From: Chelatococcus asaccharovorans
Lineage (GTDB): Bacteria; Pseudomonadota; Alphaproteobacteria; Rhizobiales; Beijerinckiaceae
Assembly (NCBI RefSeq): GCF_003201475.1
Contig: NZ_QJJK01000009.1
Span: 186,001-250,000, forward strand
Reading direction: 5' to 3'
Length of the DNA stretch: 64,000 bases
Shown here in pieces: positions 38,781 to 46,316 of this stretch. Below the pieces are notes generated by a model. That model did not search any database. It was not told where the DNA came from and saw only the letters and a program-made list of their open reading frames with translations. The stretch's first letter is position 1. Every line of letters begins with the position of its first letter. The position numbers and the translations under genes were made by a program.

Positions 38781-39793
38781 CAGGCAACCTCCCGTTGGGT
38801 GGAGCGTGGTTGAAAATCGGTGACGACACGGCGATCGCGCGCCAGCCAGAGCGATACGGTGAGCTGCTCGGGATGGTTCTGCTCGGGTTTGAGGTCGCGA
38901 TGGGCGACGACGTCGAGCCCGGCTTCCGCGAGCCAGCCGCGGAGCTGCTCGTCCGCAAAGCCGAGCCGGCGGTGGGCGTGCCCCTCGCGCAGGAACTCCA
39001 GCATATGGGGGGCGAAATCGACGACCAGCAGGCGGCCACCCGGTGCCAGCACGGCCGCCGCCTCGCGCAAGGCGCGGGCCGGATCGTCGAGATAATGCAG
39101 GACCTGGTGGATGAGCACGAGGTCGAAGGCATCGTGCTCGACAGGCAGGGCGTGGATGTCGCCCTGCTGGAGCTGTACCTTGGCAAGGCCCGTCCGTTCC
39201 AGATTGGCGCGGGCCACCGAGAGCATGGCATGGCTCGCATCGACACCGACCGCGCGGGAGGCGAGCGGCGCGAGGAGCTGCAGCATCCGTCCCGTGCCTG
39301 TGCCGAGATCGAGGAAGGCCTGGACAGGCTTGGCGCCGACGGCCTCGATGATCGCCGCCTCGACGGCCTCCTCGGGCACATGCAGCGAGCGCACCTTGTC
39401 CCAGTTGTCGGCAAGGCGGGAGAAATGGGCCTCGGCCGCCTCGGCGCGGGCCTGGCGCGCCGCCTTCAGGCGCGCGCGGTCACCCGCCAGACGCTGATCC
39501 GACGGGTCGAGATGGGCGACGAGATCGCGGATCGCGCCGGCTGCCGGATGGCGATCGGCCATGCGGAAGAACGCCCAGGCGCCCTCGCGATGGCGCTCGA
39601 CGATGCCGGCTTCGGTGAGCAGCTTCAGGTGGCGCGAGATGCGCGGCTGCGACTGGCCGAGAATATCGGTCATGTCGGAAACGGTCAGCTCGCCGTCGTT
39701 GAGCAGCGCGAGCATGCGCAGCCGTGTTTCCTCGGCCGCCGCTTTCATGGCGCAGAGCAGGACGGGAAAGGGGAGGGCGGACTGATTGATCAT
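38780..39793 (-). CDS. ArsR-family regulator fused to a SAM-dependent methyltransferase domain
   Basis: 337 residues. The N-terminal ArsR winged helix (about 8-85) contains TRLRMLALLNDGELTVSDMT and ILGQSQPRISRHLKLLTEAG. The C-terminal class I methyltransferase fold (about 140-320) contains FLDLGTGTGRMLQLLAPLAS, VGVDASHAMLSVARANLE and LVLIHQVLHYLDDPARALRE. This is the layout of SahR-type regulators, which sense S-adenosylhomocysteine through the methyltransferase-like domain and control methionine-cycle genes. It opens the metF-metH operon. A perfect palindrome 13 bp upstream is the likely autoregulatory operator. Catalytic activity is not implied. Confidence 0.88.
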   Translation of the reverse strand: MINQSALPFPVLLCAMKAAAEETRLRMLALLNDGELTVSDMTDILGQSQPRISRHLKLLTEAGIVERHREGAWAFFRMADRHPAAGAIRDLVAHLDPSDQRLAGDRARLKAARQARAEAAEAHFSRLADNWDKVRSLHVPEEAVEAAIIEAVGAKPVQAFLDLGTGTGRMLQLLAPLASRAVGVDASHAMLSVARANLERTGLAKVQLQQGDIHALPVEHDAFDLVLIHQVLHYLDDPARALREAAAVLAPGGRLLVVDFAPHMLEFLREGHAHRRLGFADEQLRGWLAEAGLDVVAHRDLKPEQNHPEQLTVSLWLARDRRVVTDFQPRSTQREVA

Positions 39794-39805
39794 GGCCTCA
39801 TCTCA

Positions 39806-39827
39806 CACATAAAGATATCTTTATGTG
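39806..39827. promoter_or_regulatory. Perfect 22-bp palindrome, likely ArsR/SahR operator
   Basis: The half-site CACATAAAGAT is followed immediately by its exact reverse complement ATCTTTATGTG. The palindrome is centred about 23 bp upstream of the ATG of the ArsR-methyltransferase gene, between start codon and probable promoter. Winged-helix dimers of this family bind such sites, and it would control regulator, metF and metH together. Confidence 0.75.
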
Positions 39828-39895
39828 AAGTTCGAGGTCGATGCAAGGTCGATGTCGAGGTATTCCTGCGGAAGCATCGGGGGCGACATCGGTAA

Positions 39896-40046
39896 TCCCC
39901 CACCCCTTACCCCTCCCCGCAAGGGGGAGGGGAGCGGTTGACCTCGCGCCTTCGCAATTTGCCTCCCTGCTACGCAACGCTCGAGCTTTGAGTCTCCAAC
40001 GCTGCCGCTCCCCTCCCCCTTGCGGGGAGGGGTAAGGGGTGGGGGA
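39896..40046. repeat. Inverted pair of CCCCACCCCTTACCCC palindromic repeats
   Basis: The left unit CCCCCACCCCTTACCCCTCC with CCCGCAAGGGGGAGGGG is matched by its inverse ending GGAGGGGTAAGGGGTGGGGG. The same family occurs at 29950-30183 and 63084. It lies between the methionine operon and the B3/B4 gene, and no gene is seen in 39828-40047. Confidence 0.85.
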
Positions 40047-40047
40047 C

Positions 40048-40758
40048 CTAAGCCCCGATCGTCACGACGGGCGTTGCGGCATCGGCAATTTTGACGGTGG
40101 TATGGCCACCGCAGTGGATCGCGACGAGCGTCGTGAAATCCGCGATCGCCTGGTTGAGGTCGCCGTGGCCGTTCGCCTGGATGGTGGCGATGACCCGCGT
40201 GGAGCGAGGCGAAATGCAGGTCCGGGCATCCTGGCGCCAGTTCCAGCGCCGGCACAGCACATGCCGGGCATCGGCATAGACCACCTCGCCCGCCTTGGGC
40301 GGGTCGTCGTCCTCGCCCGGTTCGGCGGCTCCCATGTCGATGAAGCTGTCGCCGTCGCGCGCGAATCGGAAAGCGAGCGGCGGTTCGATCTTGTCGAGGT
40401 CGTCGGCGCCGCAACACATGACGTGGGTGAGGGAAATAGCATTATAGAGGTCGACGAAGCTGTTCACGACGGGCAGCCGCTCGCCCGCGAGCACGCGTTT
40501 CACCAGACGCTCCACCGACGAGCGATAACTGGTGCGCTTGATTCCAAAGCCCTTGTAGGCGGAACGCCAGGCTGCGATCCCCGGGATGTCGGCGAGTTCA
40601 CGGCCGCCCCACTGCTTGCGGCAGGCGGCCTCGCGCTCGGCGATCAGGGCGTCGAGCGAAGGGGGACGGGCCCCCTGAATCTGGAGGCCCGCGATCACGA
40701 TCGCTGCGATGCGCGCCTCCGGAAACTGCGGAGAGATTTCGGCAATAGATAGCTGCAT
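40048..40758 (-). CDS. B3/B4 tRNA-binding domain protein
   Basis: 236 residues containing the B3/B4 fold of the phenylalanyl-tRNA synthetase beta subunit as a free-standing protein. Features are WRSAYKGFGIKRTSYRSSVE, RLVKRVLAGERLPVVNSFVD, LYNAISLTHVMCCGADDLDK and VYADARHVLCRRWNWRQD with TIQANGHGDL. Such proteins may edit or hydrolyse mischarged tRNA, but this is not settled. I chose the ATG before QLSIAEISPQFPEAR, with GGGACGGGG upstream. The open frame continues into antisense of amn. Confidence 0.75.
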   Translation of the reverse strand: MQLSIAEISPQFPEARIAAIVIAGLQIQGARPPSLDALIAEREAACRKQWGGRELADIPGIAAWRSAYKGFGIKRTSYRSSVERLVKRVLAGERLPVVNSFVDLYNAISLTHVMCCGADDLDKIEPPLAFRFARDGDSFIDMGAAEPGEDDDPPKAGEVVYADARHVLCRRWNWRQDARTCISPRSTRVIATIQANGHGDLNQAIADFTTLVAIHCGGHTTVKIADAATPVVTIGA

Positions 40759-40876
40759 GGTCCCCGTCCCGTTCGAAGCTGGGCACAGATTGCCCCCTTC
40801 CTGGCGCGCGAGCCATGCCGCCACCGCAAGGGCGAGTTGCGACGGCGTCCCTTGTTGCGCCCGGCCCAAGGATCGG

Positions 40877-42346
40877 TCAACGGAAGGGTGGTTCGTCGAA
40901 GCTGCGCAGCTTGCGCGAATGCAGCCCGTGCGACTCTTCGCGGAGGAGGTCCAGCGCCTTGAGGCCGATACGCAAATGTTCGCCGACGGCCCGTTCATAG
41001 AAGGCATTGGCGGCGCCGGGCAGCTTGATCTCCCCATGCAGGGGCTTGTCGGACACGCAGAGCAGCGTTCCGTAAGGCACGCGCAGGCGATAGCCCTGGG
41101 CGGCGATCGTGCCGCTTTCCATGTCGACCGCGATGGCGCGCGACAGATTGATGCGGCGGCGCTCCTGGCTCCAGCGCAGCTCCCAGTTGCGGTCACCGTT
41201 GGTGAGGACGGTTCCGGTGCGCAGGCGCTGCTTCAGCGCGTCGCCGCGGTCCCCCGTGACAACAGCCGCCGCCTCCTGGAGCGCGACCTGAATCTCGGCG
41301 AGCGCCGGCACGGGGATATCCGTCGGCAGAAGCCGGTCGAGGATACCGTCCTGCCGGAGATAGCCGTGGGCGAGGACATAGTCGCCGATGGTCTGCGATT
41401 GGCGCAGCCCGCCGCAATGGCCGATCATCAGCCAGCACTGCGGGCGCAGCACCGCGAGATGATCCGTGATGTTCTTGGCATTGGCCGGGCCGACGCCGAT
41501 ATTGACGAGCGTCGTGCCCCGTCCGTCCGCCGCAACGAGATGGTAGGCGGGCATCTGGAAGCGGTGCCAGGCGACCGCGGTGATCCGGGCGATGGCTTCG
41601 GCCTCGTCGAGGTCGCGCTCGATGATGACATTGCCGGGAAGGATGAGGCGCTCGGCGCGTCCGGCAGCGAGTTCCACGAGGCCGAGCCGCACGAACTGGT
41701 CGACGTAGCGGTGGTAGTTGGTCAGGAGGATCCACGGCTGCACGTGGCGCCAGTCGCTGCCGGTATAATGCACCAGCCGGCGCAGCGAGAAATCGACGCG
41801 GGCGGCATCGAAGAGGGCGAGCGGCTTCATGCCGGTTGCATCCTCCTCCCAGAGGCCATCGGCGATTTCGTCACCCACCGATGCCAGCAGAGGCGGCGGG
41901 AAATAGCGCGCGAGCTCCGCCGCGGTCACACCCGTTCCCGCCAGTTCATCGCCACGCTCGACGACGTAGGGGTAGGGGATGTCCTGCTGGCTCAGCCCGA
42001 CGGCCGCGGTGGCGCCGTATTCGCCCATCAGATGGCGCAGCTGCTCGATCAGATAGGCGCGGAAGTGGCGAGGCTGGGTGATGGTCGTGCCATAGACGCC
42101 TGGCGCCTGGAATTTCGCATAGGCACGCGGCGTCACCGGCATCAGGCCGGGCGGTTCATAGGTGACGCGAATTTCCGGATAGCGATAGGAGGCGCGCTCC
42201 GTCGCTGTCGGGATGGTCTGGTCAGCGAGATAGGCCTCGAGCGCCCGTCTCAGCCCGTTGGCAGAGCTCGCATGCAGCTCCGTCAGGCGGTCGACGGCTT
42301 CTTCAGGGGTTTTGACAGCAACGAAGCCGTTGGTTCGGCTGGGCAC
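40877..42346 (-). CDS. amn: AMP nucleosidase
   Basis: 489 residues, full length. It hydrolyses AMP to adenine and ribose-5-phosphate. The N-terminal Amn domain includes YRYPEIRVTYEPPGLMPVTP and AYAKFQAPGVYGTTITQPRH. The C-terminal phosphorylase-like domain contains LVNIGVGPANAKNITDHLAV, RPQCWLMIGHCGGLRQSQTI, the nucleoside-site AIAVDMESGTIAAQGYRLRV and PYGTLLCVSDKPLHGEIKLP. The start is GTG with GGGAG upstream. The B3/B4 gene follows after 118 bp and may be cotranscribed. Confidence 0.93.
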   Translation of the reverse strand: MPSRTNGFVAVKTPEEAVDRLTELHASSANGLRRALEAYLADQTIPTATERASYRYPEIRVTYEPPGLMPVTPRAYAKFQAPGVYGTTITQPRHFRAYLIEQLRHLMGEYGATAAVGLSQQDIPYPYVVERGDELAGTGVTAAELARYFPPPLLASVGDEIADGLWEEDATGMKPLALFDAARVDFSLRRLVHYTGSDWRHVQPWILLTNYHRYVDQFVRLGLVELAAGRAERLILPGNVIIERDLDEAEAIARITAVAWHRFQMPAYHLVAADGRGTTLVNIGVGPANAKNITDHLAVLRPQCWLMIGHCGGLRQSQTIGDYVLAHGYLRQDGILDRLLPTDIPVPALAEIQVALQEAAAVVTGDRGDALKQRLRTGTVLTNGDRNWELRWSQERRRINLSRAIAVDMESGTIAAQGYRLRVPYGTLLCVSDKPLHGEIKLPGAANAFYERAVGEHLRIGLKALDLLREESHGLHSRKLRSFDEPPFR

Positions 42347-42619
42347 ACGGGGCTCCCATCTTCACGGAGAAGGACGTTCGCCGAATCTAGCGCGAAACGC
42401 ACGTCGCCGTCAGGGAATCCCGACAGGCATTCTCCGCGAATGGTTGCCAGTGGGAGAATAGCACCGCGGTCGATCGTCCGCTTCGACGAATGACCCGCGA
42501 CAGCGACACTCCACCGCCGAGGGCGCGCAAGCTTATGCACGGCAACGGTTCCGCTCGCGCCGCAGTGCAGCATATGTTAGAGACCGGCAGGGTCCTGTCT
42601 TTTATCCGGTGCCAACCGA

Positions 42620-43579
42620 ATGGTTCCAGTTTCAGTTCCGACGGCCGGTGCGACCGTCGCAAAAGTCCTGTGCCGCTTGTCCTCCCTGCTCTCCGCTGCG
42701 TTCCTTGGATCGGTCATGGCCGTGGCCTTGCCGGCCGCGTCTTTTGCAGAAGACCGCGACGTGGCTCACAAGCTCCCTGCCGCGATGGTGGCGTCTCAGG
42801 CCGAGCCGGCAGCCAATGCGGCGGCCGCGAGCTGGGAATGCCTGTCCATGCAGCCGGTGCTCGCGCTCAACGGCCGGCTCACGCACACCGCGGCGCGCTT
42901 CGCGACCGGCGGGCGTCTGACGATCCTGGCGATCGGTTCCTCGACGACGGCCGGCGTGGGAACATCCTCGGCCGCCGCGGCCTATCCCGCCCAGTTGACG
43001 GCACGGCTCGAGGAGAAGCTGCCCCTCGTCGACATCGACATGCATGTGTCGGGCGTCGGCGGCGAGACCGCCGTGCAAACGCTCGCGCGCCTCGAACGCG
43101 AAGCGGCCGCGCTGAAGCCTGACCTCGTGATCTGGCAGGTGGGCACCAACGACGCGCTGTCGTCCGTGGGCGAGGATGCGTTTCGCGATCTGGTGGAACG
43201 TGGCATCGCCGCAGCGACGGCGGCAGGCGCCGACCTCATCCTGCTTGACCAGCAGTTCTTTCCGACGATCAAGGACAAGCAGCGCTACGAACGGTTCGTC
43301 AGCCTGGTCACGGATATCGGCTTGAAGACCAAGACCTGCGTGTTTTCGCGCTATGCGCTCATGAAAGCTTGGGGCGACCAGTCGGCTGTTGCCTTGCAGG
43401 CCATGCTGTCGAGCGATGGCTTCCATATGAGCGATCGCGGCCATGCCTGCATGGCGCGGCTGCTCGGCCGCGAGATCCTGCGCGCGGCGCGCGAGAACGG
43501 CAAGCCGGTGGCGTTGGCCGACCCGACTTTGGTACCTGTCGCTGCCGGTTCCAACGGAACCGCCGCATCACGCCGCTGA
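42620..43579 (+). CDS. Secreted SGNH/GDSL-family hydrolase
   Basis: 319 residues. A signal peptide (LLSAAFLGSVMAVALPAASFA) is followed by an Ala-rich linker and an SGNH hydrolase domain. Block I is LAIGSSTTAGVGTSSAAAAY with the catalytic Ser, block II/III is VSGVGGETAVQTLARLE and WQVGTNDALSSVGEDAF, and block V is SSDGFHMSDRGHACMARLLG with Asp/His. Such enzymes hydrolyse acyl esters, often O-acetyl groups on polysaccharides; the substrate here is unknown. The ATG at 42620 was chosen for the signal peptide. It is divergent from amn. Confidence 0.85.
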   Translation: MVPVSVPTAGATVAKVLCRLSSLLSAAFLGSVMAVALPAASFAEDRDVAHKLPAAMVASQAEPAANAAAASWECLSMQPVLALNGRLTHTAARFATGGRLTILAIGSSTTAGVGTSSAAAAYPAQLTARLEEKLPLVDIDMHVSGVGGETAVQTLARLEREAAALKPDLVIWQVGTNDALSSVGEDAFRDLVERGIAAATAAGADLILLDQQFFPTIKDKQRYERFVSLVTDIGLKTKTCVFSRYALMKAWGDQSAVALQAMLSSDGFHMSDRGHACMARLLGREILRAARENGKPVALADPTLVPVAAGSNGTAASRR

Positions 43580-44132
43580 AACGGCATCCTCTGTCTCATC
43601 TCCGCGCGACGCCGCACCGCGTGGCCCCAGTCTTTCAAGCGCAGCGCGAGAGCGTCGTATTGCGCGGGAAGCGCCGATGACGTGACGCGCGCTATCCGTG
43701 CCGGCTGCCCGCGCGCAGGCGACAGCGGCCAACGGTTTCGGTCCAAGGATGACGGCCTGGCGCAAATGACGGCCTGGAGCAAATGACGTCCTGGAGCAAA
43801 TGACAGCCTGGCGCAAATGACGGCCGCCCTGGCCGGGGTCGGGGCCGATATGTGGATCGGTCGCGTCGGGTGCCTGTGGCTCTTCTGCAACATGCGTGGC
43901 AAACCTCGCCGGGATTGTCATGCTTCGTTGCGCGCTTCGCCCCTCGCAGCGGGTGCCGGCACGCGGCTGCAGCGTTCCGTGGTTCGCCTTATCGTTTTGA
44001 TGTGGCAGATTTTTTGTTCGATTAATGGCGCCGCTCTGCCCGTCCCGTCGAGCTGGCCTCCAGATTTGCATGTCTAGGTGCCATGCTTCCAGCGCATAGA
44101 TTATTGCTTGCAACTTTTGCGTCAGCGAAGTA
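43580..44132. other. Intergenic region with tandem repeats, no gene recognised
   Basis: About 550 bp after the hydrolase. Apart from the 17-bp tandem array at 43749-43825 no structure stands out. Minus-strand frames crossing the array are low quality. The end of the region contains the promoter of the suhB-like RNA. Confidence 0.5.
43749..43825. repeat. Tandem array of a 17-bp unit, about 4.5 copies
   Basis: The unit ATGACGGCCTGGCGCAA, with GGCCTGGAGCAA, GTCCTGGAGCAA and CAGCCTGGCGCAA variants, repeats at 43749, 43766, 43783, 43800 and partly at 43817. The 17-bp period is not a codon multiple, so the array is non-coding. Confidence 0.85.
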
Positions 44133-44226
44133 ATGTTGCATTGCGATATGGCGATGCCATGTCGCTGCCCTCCTTGGGCGTTTCCTCCCTAGACTTGGGC
44201 CGCACATCAGTGCGGCCTTTTTTCTT
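44133..44226 (+). ncRNA. suhB/MmgR-type (alpha-r14) trans-acting small RNA
   Basis: The sequence has the alpha-r14 layout: a 5' part starting near TGTTGCATTGCG, the ultraconserved anti-Shine-Dalgarno core GCCCTCCTTGGGCGTTTCCT followed by CCC, then a GC-rich terminator hairpin GGGCCGCA..TGCGGCC with seven T. In Sinorhizobium this RNA (MmgR, Smr14C2) represses storage-granule genes by pairing with ribosome-binding sites through the CCTCC loops. A possible promoter, CTTGCA near 44108 and GTAATG near 44131, precedes it. The 5' end is estimated. Confidence 0.85.
44199..44226 (+). terminator. Rho-independent terminator of the suhB-like RNA
   Basis: GGGCCGCA, CATCAG and TGCGGCC form a seven- to eight-pair stem followed by TTTTTTTC, an unusually strong terminator. 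Confidence 0.9.
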
Positions 44227-44628
44227 TCTTGGGAGGGCAGCGACGATGTCCGCCGACCGGTCCTTGACCGTGCGGCTCCCTCTGACCCCGAAAAGCCCTT
44301 TATAAGTGCAAGACCGCCCAGCCAGGTTTCGGGGGCGGTCGTGCTGTTTCCTCCTGCGACTTGGGCGCAGGGCTATAGTTGCACACGAAACTGCAGCGCA
44401 TAGCAAGTGGAAATCGGCGTTTTCGCCCTGCTTTTTTGCGGATCGGTTTCAATCTCTTCCGAAACCGCACGATATCTGCCGAAAAATGCCGAGATTTCGC
44501 CAATGCGGCCCAAAAAGCCGGATTTTGCTGCCGATTCCGGATGTCCGCGGCGGTCTGTCCCTGTGACGTGTCTTTGTGACATGTCTTGGCCGAGGCTCGG
44601 CGTGGCGCAACGCCTGGCCGGAGTGGCG
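44227..44628. other. Intergenic region with a partial suhB-like segment
   Basis: About 400 bp without a gene. At 44346-44369 the sequence TTTCCTCCTGCGACTTGGGC resembles the core of the suhB-like RNA (TTTCCTCCCTAGACTTGGGC) but is not followed by a terminator. The rest, including the ORFs on both strands up to 44650, is not protein-like. Confidence 0.4.
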
Positions 44629-45441
44629 TCAGGCACCAGTGGCGGCGGGGCGTGAGGCGATGAGATCGCGCAAGGTCGTCAGCGTCGACGCATCCGCGAT
44701 CCCGTCGACCCGGGCCGGCCTGAAATGTCGCTGGAACGCCGCCACGACGGCCTCTGTTTCGGCATCGTAGAGGCCGGTGATGGCGATGCCATAGCCGTAG
44801 AGCGCAAACATCGCCTGCAGGGCCTCGACGGGTTGCCCCCTGTCGCCGGGGCTGAAGAAGCGCCCGCCCGCGATATCGGCGGGATGAACCCAGTGCCCAA
44901 CACCGGCCTGGCTGAGGCGGCCCCAGGGAAAGGTCTCGCCGGGATCCATTTTGCGCGACGGCGCGACGTCGGAATGGGCGAGGACCCGGTCTGCGCGGAT
45001 GCCCCAGCGCGCGACAATGTCCTGCGTGAGGGCGATGACGGCATCGATCTGGATGTCCGGATAGGGGGGCATGCCGCCGGGGTGGCCGGGATTGGCAATC
45101 TCGATGCCGATCGATGCCGAGTTGATGTCCGTCTCGCCCTGCCAGAAGGAGACGCCGGCGTGCCAGGCGCGTCGCGCCTCGGGCACGAGTTGCAGGACAT
45201 GCCCGTTCTCGAACACGAAATAATGGGCGGAGACCTCGGATATCGGACTGCAGAGCCGGGTCAGCGCCTCTCCCGCCTCGGGCATTCCCGTGTAGTGGAG
45301 GATGAGCATATCCGGCGCGCGGATGCTCCCCCCTTTCGGAGGCTCGGCTCCGATGAGCCGTTCCCCGTGGTTGGGGGAAGCGAAGACCTTGGCGGCAACA
45401 GGGCTGTCCGGGCGGGGCAGGCGGTTGGGCGTCTCGGTCAT
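44629..45441 (-). CDS. N-acetylmuramoyl-L-alanine amidase (AmpD/AmiD type) with peptidoglycan-binding domain
   Basis: 270 residues. The amidase_2 domain has the zinc ligands in MLILHYTGMPEAGEAL (His), AHYFVFENGHVLQLVPEARR with RRAWHAGVSFWQG (His), and VLAHSDVAPSRKMDPGETFP (His, Asp). IGIEIANPGHPGGMPPY is also typical. The C-terminal PG_binding_1 domain contains FALYGYGIAITGLYDAETEA. It cleaves the amide bond between MurNAc or anhydroMurNAc and the peptide. No signal peptide is seen, so it may be cytosolic (AmpD-like recycling). A start 21 codons upstream is also open. Confidence 0.88.
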   Translation of the reverse strand: MTETPNRLPRPDSPVAAKVFASPNHGERLIGAEPPKGGSIRAPDMLILHYTGMPEAGEALTRLCSPISEVSAHYFVFENGHVLQLVPEARRAWHAGVSFWQGETDINSASIGIEIANPGHPGGMPPYPDIQIDAVIALTQDIVARWGIRADRVLAHSDVAPSRKMDPGETFPWGRLSQAGVGHWVHPADIAGGRFFSPGDRGQPVEALQAMFALYGYGIAITGLYDAETEAVVAAFQRHFRPARVDGIADASTLTTLRDLIASRPAATGA

Positions 45442-45615
45442 AGGCGGGCAACTTTCATCGGCGGATATCCCTCGGCCGGTGAGGGGAAGCCTTTGATGTC
45501 CCATATGGCTTGCCCCGCCGCAACCTTCGACGAAGAGGCGCGGTACGGTGCAAGGATGGCGGCCGGGGTCACCCGGCCGCCATCCTTCCCGACGACTATC
45601 GTTGAGTTGGGTTGA

Positions 45616-45885
45616 TCAGTAGCAATCCTGATAGCGGCGGCCGCGATAGTAGTAGGTCTCGCAATTCGGCGCCGTCGCCGCGCCGATCAAGGCGCCGCCA
45701 GCCGCGCCGACCGCGCCGCCCACCAAGGCCCCGCTCGCGCGACCGGTCGCCAGCCCACCAACCGCAGCGCCGGTCGCGCCGCCGATGACCGCTCCGCCAA
45801 CGGCCCGGTCCTGTGGCGTGTTACAGGCCGTCAGACCGCCAGCCATTCCGACGGTGACGAGGCTGATCGCCAGGATCTTTTTCAT
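45616..45885 (-). CDS. Glycine-zipper lipoprotein
   Basis: 89 residues. Signal MKKILAISLVTVGMAGGLTAC ends in a lipobox (Cys about 21). It is followed by two glycine-zipper helices (AVGGAVIGGATGAAVGGLAT, then GALVGGAVGAAGGALIGAA) and a Cys/Tyr tail. It is similar in layout to the lipoprotein at 18254 and typical of envelope-associated small proteins in this order. AAAGGAAA precedes the ATG. Function unknown. Confidence 0.75.
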   Translation of the reverse strand: MKKILAISLVTVGMAGGLTACNTPQDRAVGGAVIGGATGAAVGGLATGRASGALVGGAVGAAGGALIGAATAPNCETYYYRGRRYQDCY

Positions 45886-46281
45886 GGGGTCGTTTCCTTT
45901 CAAACCGCATGGAGACGGGATCTCAACGCACGGAAAAGCACCGCAGTTCCCCGGCAATCCAGGGATTTTCCGCGCTGGCAGGCGTCTTGCGCTGGCGATG
46001 AATGTATATTCTCTGCGCGTCTTAGATTATCTACGAATACTCTTATATAAAGTAAGTGTATGTAAATCACATCTCGTTCCAAATAGAAGTCCGGATTATT
46101 TATCCTGGCCGTTCTTGACAGTAGTCCCTGATTCGCCTGCCCGAAGATCGCCGCATTCTTGCGCGAAGTCATCTGCTCAAGCTCGATGTTTGTGATTGAG
46201 TGCTGCTGATCGGCGATATGAATTATCGTCGCGCCGCGGCTGCACTATGGGCGAAGTTATCCACACCTCGCTTTTGGTAAC
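45886..46281. other. Divergent intergenic region
   Basis: About 395 bp between the lipoprotein gene and the transglycosylase gene. The central ~90 bp near 46000-46090 are AT-rich and probably contain promoters for both directions. No gene is seen. Confidence 0.5.
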
Positions 46282-46295
46282 AGGAGGACGTGCGT

Positions 46296-46316
46296 ATGGA
46301 TCTGACGCGGGCATGA
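46296..46316 (+). promoter_or_regulatory. Possible six-codon leader peptide coupled to the transglycosylase start
   Basis: ATG at 46296 has AGGAGG at 46282-46287, but its frame (MDLTRA) stops at a TGA that overlaps the ATG of the transglycosylase as ATGA. The strong ribosome-binding site therefore serves the mini-ORF, and the main gene would be translated by re-initiation. Confidence 0.45.

Noticed and set aside
40709-42493. 594-codon plus-strand open frame
   Set aside because: It is antisense to amn and shows no protein family features.
43749-43825. CRISPR-like array
   Set aside because: Units of 17 bp follow each other directly without spacers and no cas genes are present, so it is a simple tandem repeat.
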